A stretch of 10,442 bases of DNA from JAFCBV01 sp965370715. GTDB lineage: Archaea > EX4484-52 > B79-G9. The stretch covers positions 1 to 10,442 of the forward strand of contig CBDUVQ010000033.1 in the NCBI GenBank assembly GCA_965370715.1, read 5' to 3'. Shown here piece by piece: positions 4,456-10,067 of this stretch. The position numbers were made by a program, and so were the translations under genes. Every line of letters starts with the position of its first letter. Position 1 is the stretch's first letter. The notes below the pieces were generated by a model. The model saw only the letters and a list, made by a program, of their open reading frames with translations. It had not been told where the DNA came from and made no database searches.

Positions 4456-6138
4456 ATGAGATCAAAATTGCTTTTAGTTTTTGCAGCAGCATTTATTCTT
4501 TGCTCTGGCCTTGCCCATGCCACGTTCAATATTGATGTTCAAAGACTTGAGATAAGCCCCTCAAACCCACATGTTGGCGATGAGATTTCAGTTGAGGCGC
4601 GCTTCTATATAAGCGGTCCTGTTGACCCAAAGGTTCGGCTTTATCTATACGTTGACGGCGAGCTAAAGGCAAGCCATGTTAACTTTTATGACCTGCGGAC
4701 AAGCTACCATACTTTCAGGTTTGACACAGACAGCATGTATGCAGGAAAGAAAGAGATTGTTGTAGAGGCAGAGGTATATGACGGAAGCTACCTTGATGAT
4801 TATTCTTCAAGAAAGGCAGAGATATATTTAGAGGATGATGACGGTGTTTCAACAGCACATGATATTACAATAACACAGATGTCATTCAAGACTCCTGTTC
4901 TTGCCGGTGAAAAGTTTGGCGTGACTGCGTTTGTCAAAAACACAGGCTCGCTTGAAGAGCGCGATGTCCGCATAATAGTGCGCATTGATGACGAAGTCGA
5001 GAAAAGCGATTACTTTGATATAAAGCGCGACGAAACACGCGCAAAGACAATATATATCGAAGCTCCGGAAACCGCCGGAACATACAAAGTAACAATTGAG
5101 GCTGAGAACAGAGCGTCGCACACAGTTGAAAGCAAAGTTGATGTTGTTTCAGCGTCGCTCTCAATGAATGTTATTCCGCAGACTGCATCAGTCGGGCAGT
5201 GGATGACTGTTTCAGGCTATGCACTTGTCGGCGCAGACCGCCCTGCAGGCAGTGTGAGTATCTACAAGGACGGCCAGTATGCTACAAAGGCATACCCTGA
5301 TGGCAGCGGTTATTATTCTACATCTGTGAGATTCTTTAACCCCGGGCGGCACAGCATTGCGGTTCGTCTCGGTGATATTGAAAAATACGCTGTCGTAAGG
5401 GTCGGGGAAGAAACTTCAGAACCGGATTACCAGCCTCCGACAGACACTGAAGGAAACACCATTATTATAGTGAACGGTGTTGTCAAAATAATCACTGACG
5501 GCACAGAAGTAATTTCAGGCGATTCAGATGGTTCCACAGTGGCCGAAGAGCCGCTTGAGCCTTATGTTTCCGTAACACCCTCTGCAAAGGAGATATATGT
5601 AGAGCAGTACCGTGCGAACACGATGTATATTGATGTATCCAATCATCTGGGCAGGACAGCCAACTTTAACATAAAAACTGACTTTGATGACCGGCTGGTG
5701 TTTGTGCCAGAGGTCAAGACAATAAATGACAGAGAGACAAAGACCTTTTCTGTTGTATTTAATCCTCTAGACAGCTTTGTAGGATTTATTGCAGGAGCCA
5801 TTAACGTTTATGAAGAAGACCTGCTTATTGAATCTGTTCCTGTAAGTGTTTTTGTCATCCAGAAAAGGGCAGATTCAGTTGAGGCTGTTGAGTCATCTTT
5901 CAACACTCCAAAATCTTTCACAGCATATTATATTCTCATAGGGCTCGTTGCGCTGATTGCAGCAGGCTCATTAGTACTGCATTTTCGAAAGCAGCGTCCG
6001 CTTGAGCCAAAGGTGCTTTCAGCAACAGGCGCAAGAATAACCCAGAAAATGCCTACAACAAGGTCTATGCAAAGAAAGTTAAATGTGAAAAATATGAGAA
6101 ACATATTCCGCGTTCCGTGGAGTAATGTAATATGTTGA
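4456..6138 (+). CDS. Secreted multi-domain Ig-like (CARDB-type) membrane-anchored surface protein
   Basis: The 560-aa protein has a signal peptide (residues 1-22, hydrophobic core LLLVFAAAFIL, likely cut after AHA) and a chain of beta-sandwich domains. Two CARDB-like domains (about 24-127 and 135-232) are followed by an Ig-like domain (233-316, with the GSVSIYKDGQ and GSGYYSTSVRF strands typical of such folds) and an acidic linker (317-368). A fourth beta domain (370-467) follows, then one transmembrane helix (489-508, YYILIGLVALIAAGSLVLHF) and a basic 50-residue cytoplasmic tail ending in C560. It should stand outside the cell with its tail inside. C16 is inside the signal peptide and does not match a lipobox. 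A GTG at 4447 is an alternative start adding three residues. The next gene begins 18 nt after the stop, so the pair is one operon. The role is unknown; adhesion or cell-envelope assembly is an inference. Confidence 0.85.
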   Translation: MRSKLLLVFAAAFILCSGLAHATFNIDVQRLEISPSNPHVGDEISVEARFYISGPVDPKVRLYLYVDGELKASHVNFYDLRTSYHTFRFDTDSMYAGKKEIVVEAEVYDGSYLDDYSSRKAEIYLEDDDGVSTAHDITITQMSFKTPVLAGEKFGVTAFVKNTGSLEERDVRIIVRIDDEVEKSDYFDIKRDETRAKTIYIEAPETAGTYKVTIEAENRASHTVESKVDVVSASLSMNVIPQTASVGQWMTVSGYALVGADRPAGSVSIYKDGQYATKAYPDGSGYYSTSVRFFNPGRHSIAVRLGDIEKYAVVRVGEETSEPDYQPPTDTEGNTIIIVNGVVKIITDGTEVISGDSDGSTVAEEPLEPYVSVTPSAKEIYVEQYRANTMYIDVSNHLGRTANFNIKTDFDDRLVFVPEVKTINDRETKTFSVVFNPLDSFVGFIAGAINVYEEDLLIESVPVSVFVIQKRADSVEAVESSFNTPKSFTAYYILIGLVALIAAGSLVLHFRKQRPLEPKVLSATGARITQKMPTTRSMQRKLNVKNMRNIFRVPWSNVIC

Positions 6139-6143
6139 TTGAT

Positions 6144-6150
6144 GGAGGAG
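6144..6150 (+). promoter_or_regulatory. Strong Shine-Dalgarno site deciding the 6157 start
   Basis: GGAGGAG lies 6 nt before the ATG at 6157. This fixes the start at 6157 rather than the in-frame TTG at 6139 or ATG at 6142, and shows that the second operon gene is translated by internal initiation. Confidence 0.75.
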
Positions 6151-6156
6151 AATTGT

Positions 6157-7740
6157 ATGAATAAATTGTTTGTGTATATAATGGGTTTTCTTTTTATTGC
6201 CTCAGTAGTTGGCGCAGGAGTCGGTTATGCAGAGGAAGACAGATACTCTGTTGATATTTTAATTAACCAGCATGAGGTATCAACATGCCCTGCCGGTGGT
6301 GGGCAGATGCTATTTGCCACTATGGTGAATACAGGCACAAACACAGATTCCTATCGCCTTACAGCGGACAGGGACTGGGTGGTTATGCCTGAAGTAACAC
6401 TTGCACCCGGAGAAGAGCAAAGGGTAGGAATACTTGTCGCAATCGGAGACCCGGAAGTTCTTCCGGGAACATACGACCTTGAACTTGAATTTCACTCTGC
6501 AAGGTCAAAAAACATCTTTAAAGACAACATTATTGTAAAGACTCTTGATTGCCCTGGCGTTGTTCTTGAGCCATCATCAAAAGCATTTTCAGGATGCATG
6601 GGTGAAGAGCTTGCTGTAAAACTAATCATGAAAAACCTCGGCAATGTTGTTGATACATTTGATGTTACATCAACCGGCGGAATACTGAGCAATGACAGCA
6701 TTGTTCTTGAGAGCGGTGAAGTAAAAGAGATTTATCTTTATGTCACGCCTGCAGAAGGAAGCGAGGAAATAACAGTTGGCATTAAGTCCACAATTTCCTA
6801 TGCACGCGCAATCACTGCGATAGTTTTTACCGGGCGTGATTGCTATTCATTTGAGCTTTCACTTGAACCGGAGTATGTGCGCGCATGTGTTGAAGACGGC
6901 GCTGATTTCGCGGTTAAGATTACGAACACAGGAGAGCGCGACGACATATATTCTATAGGCTCAAACATAGGAAACACTTCTGAGCAGGATGTCGAGATTT
7001 TAGCAGGCAATGTCAGAATAGTTGTTTTAAGTGTTGTGCCTGAAGAGACAGGGGTTCATGAAGTTGCTGTCGAAGTGGCATCAAAACACGAAGGAACCAC
7101 AAGCCTTGCAAATGCAGAAATCAATCTTGAAACATGCTATGGTTTTGATGTAGAAATTGTGCCTGAGATGCTGTTGTCTGAGAACTACAGCGGCATATTA
7201 TCATCTGTTGTGATAGATAACACCGGCATGAGAGTTGACAATTACTCAATAAGGATTGAAGGGCCTTTTTGGATGGATCTTCTCCCGGAAGAGCTGACAA
7301 TTGACGCAAACGCGACAAAGAAGTCCTATGTCTATGTGAGCCCTATTTACGGTATTGAGAACATGACATACACTGCTGACGTAATTGTGGCTTCAATCAA
7401 GACAGGCACAACAGTTGAAAAGAAGTTCGACTTTGTCTTTGGAATGCCTGAGGAAAACGAAATCGGAGATGCGCCTCCTATCACAGGGGATGCTACGGCA
7501 GAGACTGTCTCAAGAAAGGCCATATATGCTTTAATAATAGGGCTTTCCCTTGTGCTTGTAATCTTCTTTGGCAGGGAGTTCCGAAAAATGTCAAAGGAAT
7601 CTGAAAAAGAAGAAGATGAAAAGCAAGAGAGCGACACAAAAACACCCAAGAAAAGGGGAAGGAAAAAGAAAGCAAAAAAGGCAGACAAAAAAGGCAAAGA
7701 AAAAAGCGATGATATCAAAGACATCCTCGACGGGATATAA
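6157..7740 (+). CDS. Secreted four-repeat Ig-like membrane protein with lysine-rich tail
   Basis: The 527-aa protein has a signal peptide (1-25, probably cut after GYA) and four Ig/NEW3-like repeats near 44-132, 147-229, 244-327 and 345-428, recognised by the recurring N-x-G(T/N)-x-x-D-x-Y/F core. A transmembrane helix follows (456-471), then a cytoplasmic tail (472-527) made largely of K, E, D and S, including KKRGRKKKAKKADKKGKEK. The family resembles archaeal COG1470-type membrane proteins. Cysteines occur only at 44, 132, 147, 229, 244 and 327, so each of the first three repeats begins and ends with one, which suggests one disulfide per repeat. The fourth has none but holds four of the six N-x-S/T sites. 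It is translated from its own ribosome-binding site right after the partner gene. The two proteins share a plan, but their sequences are not close copies. Function unknown. Confidence 0.85.
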   Translation: MNKLFVYIMGFLFIASVVGAGVGYAEEDRYSVDILINQHEVSTCPAGGGQMLFATMVNTGTNTDSYRLTADRDWVVMPEVTLAPGEEQRVGILVAIGDPEVLPGTYDLELEFHSARSKNIFKDNIIVKTLDCPGVVLEPSSKAFSGCMGEELAVKLIMKNLGNVVDTFDVTSTGGILSNDSIVLESGEVKEIYLYVTPAEGSEEITVGIKSTISYARAITAIVFTGRDCYSFELSLEPEYVRACVEDGADFAVKITNTGERDDIYSIGSNIGNTSEQDVEILAGNVRIVVLSVVPEETGVHEVAVEVASKHEGTTSLANAEINLETCYGFDVEIVPEMLLSENYSGILSSVVIDNTGMRVDNYSIRIEGPFWMDLLPEELTIDANATKKSYVYVSPIYGIENMTYTADVIVASIKTGTTVEKKFDFVFGMPEENEIGDAPPITGDATAETVSRKAIYALIIGLSLVLVIFFGREFRKMSKESEKEEDEKQESDTKTPKKRGRKKKAKKADKKGKEKSDDIKDILDGI

Positions 7741-7748
7741 ACACTAAA

Positions 7749-9011
7749 TCAGAAATCCCCGAGGTTTCTTTGCAAACGTTTGGCAGGGGCTGTTTTGGCC
7801 TCTGCCATTTCTTCTTCATTAAAGACAGGCACACCATATTCTCCGTCATATCCCGCGCGAACATTTATTTTGTCCTCGCGGTTCTTTATTATTGCATCTG
7901 CCATGGCTTTGCTGGTTATTTCTTCTATTTTCTCTTTTGGCGTGTCACGCAGAACAGAGAACTCATTGCCAAAGGCATTGATGAGATTGTAATATTCTGT
8001 CCAGACCTTTTTTGATGCCAGCATAGAGACTCCGAAAACACCCTTTATAATTTCTGAAAGCGGTATCAGGGTCTGAAAATCCTTTGCATTATCAGGCTTT
8101 GCGCCTTCCGGCCTGTCAGCAAGTTCTTCAACACGGTTTAGCACTCCTATAGTAATGGGCTTGCCGCACTTTGGGCACAGGTTGCCGTGCTTTTTGGATT
8201 CATCAGGTGTCATGCAAACCTTGCAGGCAGCGTGCCCGTCAAGGTGGTACCTGCCGTAGTCAGGCTTTACTTCAATAGTCCCTGCAAGACCGTTACCAGT
8301 CTTCAGTGCATTGAATATAGAGCCATAAGTGAGCTTGCAGTCAAAAACTGTTGCCTCGCGCCCGATTCTCCACGGCCAGAAGCTGTGCATGTCAGAAAAA
8401 GAGACAAGATTGTACTTATCAAGGCCTGATATGCGCCAGTTCATCGCAGGATCCGAGCTTATTCCGGTCTCAATGGCATGTATGTGTTTTGACTTCTCGC
8501 CAAAGCACTCCTCAACTGTGTCAAAACCGGTTTTGCTGCCGAACAGCCCGAAATAAGGCGTCCAGACGTGCGCCGGAATTACCATAGTTTCCTTTGAGAT
8601 TCCCTGCGTTATGTCAATAAGCTCTTTTGAGTCAAAACCGAAAATAGGTCTGCCATCATAGTCAAGGCGCCCTCTTTTTCCAAGCTCATCAGTGAACTGG
8701 TCTGCTGTTTCAAGTCCGGGAGTGAGAACAACATAATGGATGCGCCGACCTTTCCCTGCCGTAGTATATATCAGGGAAATCTCTGTCTGCATGAGAAAGG
8801 GAAAGCCTGTTTTCGTGCGCAGAATTCCGCTTTCGTCCTCAGTCAGCTTTGACTTTAGCTCTTTAATCCATTCAGGATGTGTGAAATCCCCTGTACCAAG
8901 AAGATTAAGCCCTTTAATGCGCGCGTATTTCTCAAGATTGTCAATACTTATCTGCTTGCTGCACGCCCTGCTGTAGCGGGAGTGGATGTGGAGGTCGGAT
9001 AAGATGTTCAT
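7749..9011 (-). CDS. endoQ: Endonuclease Q (PHP-type nuclease for deaminated DNA)
   Basis: EndoQ nicks DNA just 5' of uracil, hypoxanthine, xanthine or abasic sites and starts their repair in Thermococcales and some methanogens. The 420-aa length matches the P. furiosus enzyme closely. PHP metal ligands can be followed: SDLHIHSR (H8, H10), GTGDFTHPEW (D42, H45), QTEIS (E77), RIHYVV (H92), PAHVWTPYFG (H148) and SFSDMHS (D207, H209). A four-cysteine zinc site (C263, C266, C279, C282) follows, leading into the segment GVLNRVEELADRPEG (289-303), then a helical C-terminal domain. The last seven residues, QRNLGDF, fit a PCNA-interacting motif (QxxLxxF). ATG at 9011 starts directly with the PHP fold; upstream in-frame ATGs would only add 35-40 residues not seen in the family, and the TATA-like box at 9042-9050 lies inside them. 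It converges with the surface operon across 8 bp. Confidence 0.9.
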   Translation of the reverse strand: MNILSDLHIHSRYSRACSKQISIDNLEKYARIKGLNLLGTGDFTHPEWIKELKSKLTEDESGILRTKTGFPFLMQTEISLIYTTAGKGRRIHYVVLTPGLETADQFTDELGKRGRLDYDGRPIFGFDSKELIDITQGISKETMVIPAHVWTPYFGLFGSKTGFDTVEECFGEKSKHIHAIETGISSDPAMNWRISGLDKYNLVSFSDMHSFWPWRIGREATVFDCKLTYGSIFNALKTGNGLAGTIEVKPDYGRYHLDGHAACKVCMTPDESKKHGNLCPKCGKPITIGVLNRVEELADRPEGAKPDNAKDFQTLIPLSEIIKGVFGVSMLASKKVWTEYYNLINAFGNEFSVLRDTPKEKIEEITSKAMADAIIKNREDKINVRAGYDGEYGVPVFNEEEMAEAKTAPAKRLQRNLGDF

Positions 9012-9041
9012 AGGAATACACTTTCTAAGGGTTAGGCAGAG

Positions 9042-9050
9042 TTTATTAAA
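9042..9050 (-). promoter_or_regulatory. TATA-like box of endoQ
   Basis: On the - strand the box reads TTTAATAAA, centred 35 nt before the ATG, giving a leader of about 10 nt. The 22-bp element lies about 25 bp further upstream, the usual place for an activator site. Confidence 0.5.
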
Positions 9051-9074
9051 TGTTCGGTTGGCGGTTGTTAAAAG

Positions 9075-9096
9075 ATATCTCAATATCTCGATATAA
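9075..9096 (-). repeat. 22-bp element, copy 2, upstream of endoQ
   Basis: On the - strand, TTATAT is followed by CGAGATAT and TGAGATAT. It matches copy 1 (3447-3468) at 20 of 22 positions, with the C and T of the two Y positions exchanged. It lies 64-85 bp upstream of the endoQ start, in the same orientation as that gene. Confidence 0.55.
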
Positions 9097-9110
9097 TTAT
9101 ATATTGAAAA

Positions 9111-9179
9111 AGCCATGACAGGAAAAACCACTTAATTTTGTCTATGCCTCTCACAGCGCGTCATAGCTCTGTCATGGCT
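9111..9179. repeat. 11-bp perfect inverted repeat with 47-bp spacer
   Basis: AGCCATGACAG (9111-9121) is exactly complementary to CTGTCATGGCT (9169-9179). The right arm also forms a direct repeat with TCATAGCT just before it (9161-9168). The arms could fold an RNA starting near 9124 from the TATA-like AATTATATA at 9095, or mark the ends of a small lost insertion. Confidence 0.4.
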
Positions 9180-9201
9180 GATTATAATATATTGAAATAA
9201 G

Positions 9202-9241
9202 GGGTTTGAAAGTATGAAAACCCGATATTTTCTTTTTTTTT
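9202..9241 (+). terminator. Hairpin plus nine T: terminator on the + strand
   Basis: GGGTTT (9202-9207) pairs with AAACCC (9218-9223), and nine T lie at 9233-9241. This has the layout of a factor-independent terminator for rightward transcription, but no + strand gene ends just before it. It may close a short RNA or insulate the following region. Confidence 0.45.
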
Positions 9242-9264
9242 GATATGTTGATGTGGTGATATGT
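9241..9264 (+). repeat. Three tandem 8-bp units TGATRTGK
   Basis: TGATATGT, TGATGTGG and TGATATGT follow each other without a gap, directly before the TTTAAAT TATA-like box (9277-9283) of the antitoxin remnant. Tandem short units in this place are typical of operators bound by small DNA-binding proteins such as antitoxins. Confidence 0.35.
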
Positions 9265-9316
9265 TAAAAATAGGCATTTAAATTCCAGAAATTTATATGT
9301 TATTGTGATTCTATAA

Positions 9317-9510
9317 GTGAAGCAGAATATTCCGGCGAGCACAAGGCGCAGTGGGTAACTATATCCAGTGACGAGTACGAGAGCATGAAGGCAACGCTTG
9401 AGATTCTTTCAGATCCTAAACTAATGGATGAGGCGCTGAAAGGAAAAGAACAGGCAAGACAGGGAAATGTCAAGAAATTAGAGGATGTAAAGAAATCACT
9501 TGGGTTCTAA
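9317..9510 (+). pseudogene. Remnant of a Phd/YefM-type antitoxin, N-terminus lost or frameshifted
   Basis: The frame ending at TAA 9508-9510 reads WVTISSDEYESMKATLEILS and then DPKLMDEALKGKEQARQG. That matches the C-terminal region of Phd/YefM antitoxins, where a 'S.EEYESL.ETLEILSDPELM' pattern is usual. The DNA-binding N-terminal half is missing. The frame is open from 9274 but has no ATG, GTG or TTG before 9385, which would leave 41 residues. A GTG at 9317 in another frame gives VKQNIPASTRR and soon stops, so a frameshift or deletion near 9350 may have joined two pieces. A TATA-like box (9277-9283) and tandem 8-bp units lie upstream. No RelE/ParE-like toxin follows. A near-repeat of TGATTCTATAAGTGAAG (9306-9322) recurs as TGATTCTATAGTGAAG (9531-9546) on the far side. 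A functional antitoxin with a non-standard start cannot be fully excluded. Confidence 0.5.
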
Positions 9511-9748
9511 AAGTCATCCTTATGCAATATTGATTCTATAGTGAAGGCATAAAATGAATGAGCAAACTTCACCAAAAACCAATATGGCTTCATCTATATG
9601 GTAAGGCACAACACTCAATTTAATAGTGCCTTGACTATAGTTTCACTAGTTTCTGGTTTGTTATTCAAAATTAGTATATCACTATCTCAAATAACCAAAA
9701 TTCCGCCTTTTTCTTAGTAAAAACCACACATCCTGCCCCAAAAGAAAG

Positions 9749-9778
9749 GTTTAAATAGATTATGCCACTAATAAGTGG
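9749..9778 (+). promoter_or_regulatory. TATA-like box followed by a CCACT/AGTGG palindrome
   Basis: GGTTTAAATAG (9749-9759) lies 30 nt before an ATG at 9784. Between them, CCACT (9765-9769) and AGTGG (9774-9778) form an inverted repeat with a 4-base centre, ending 5 nt before the ATG. A palindrome between the TATA box and the start site is a typical archaeal repressor operator. Confidence 0.4.
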
Positions 9779-9783
9779 TACTT

Positions 9784-9852
9784 ATGTCAAATAAAACTTT
9801 CAGGCAAGAATATATTTTGAATATAACTCCATTAGCCGGAGCCTTTTACTAG
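9784..9852 (+). CDS. Possible 22-aa leaderless peptide or gene remnant
   Basis: The frame starts with ATG at 9784 (MSNKTFRQEYILN), ends at TAG 9850-9852 and encodes 22 residues. The only support is the well-placed TATA-like box and operator-like palindrome upstream. It may be the surviving start of a gene whose body has been lost, and it is not in frame with the gene at 10068. I see no family resemblance. Confidence 0.2.
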   Translation: MSNKTFRQEYILNITPLAGAFY

Positions 9853-9931
9853 AATTCATATTTCACATCAATAAACTACTGTTCATAAGTGCATTTCTTT
9901 TTTTGCACAATATGAGCAGACAGAGTTAAAA

Positions 9932-9993
9932 GTCCGCCGTGGTTAAAGCGCGCTTAATTTAAGCGGCTTTAAACTAGCCATGACGGCGTAGAC
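9932..9993. repeat. Long stepped hairpin of about 24 base pairs
   Basis: From the outside in, the pairs are GTC/GAC (9932-9934 with 9991-9993), CGCCG/CGGCG (9935-9939 with 9984-9988), TGG/CCA (9940-9942 with 9978-9980), TTAAAGC/GCTTTAA (9943-9949 with 9966-9972) and CGCTTA/TAAGCG (9951-9956 with 9960-9965), closing on a 3-base loop. The only interruptions are small bulges. Such extent is well beyond chance. It could be an RNA structure in the leader of the 10068 gene or a DNA cruciform of a mobile element. Confidence 0.6.
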
Positions 9994-10037
9994 AGAACAC
10001 TTAGTTCTGACTACGTAGCTTGTCATAGACCCTATGA
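9993..10037. repeat. Two further hairpins and a palindrome before the 10068 gene
   Basis: CAGAAC/GTTCTG (9993-9998 with 10004-10009, loop ACTTA) and TCATAG/CTATGA (10023-10028 with 10032-10037, loop ACC) flank the perfect palindrome CTACGTAG (10011-10018). With the longer hairpin before them, they form one continuous structured stretch of about 105 bases, ending 30 nt before the start codon. Confidence 0.5.
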
Positions 10038-10067
10038 TGAGCAAATTGGTGTGGAAAGGAAAAGAAT

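Larger units (their letters stand above)
9511..9931. other. Gene-poor region with small palindromes and one promoter-like site
   Basis: I see no convincing protein gene here. The region has an inverted repeat AAGGCAC/GTGCCTT (9603-9609 with 9626-9632), a GTGCA/TGCAC stem around a T-rich loop (9889-9893 with 9904-9908), and a 7-T run (9898-9904). A promoter-like TTTAAATAG leads into a 22-codon frame, listed separately. The low G/C and the relics on each side suggest decayed accessory DNA. Confidence 0.5.

Noticed and set aside
4501..4506. C16 of the first surface protein as a lipoprotein anchor
   Set aside because: The residues before it (FIL) do not fit a lipobox, and a C-terminal membrane helix already anchors the protein.
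7347..7724. Serine/phenylalanine-rich frame antisense to the tail of the second surface protein
   Set aside because: It is a composition effect of the lysine-rich tail read backwards; the sense gene has a signal peptide, repeats and a ribosome-binding site.
9012..9131. Longer endoQ reading frame starting at 9131
   Set aside because: The extra 40 residues are not part of the family, and a TATA-like box and the 22-bp element lie inside them.
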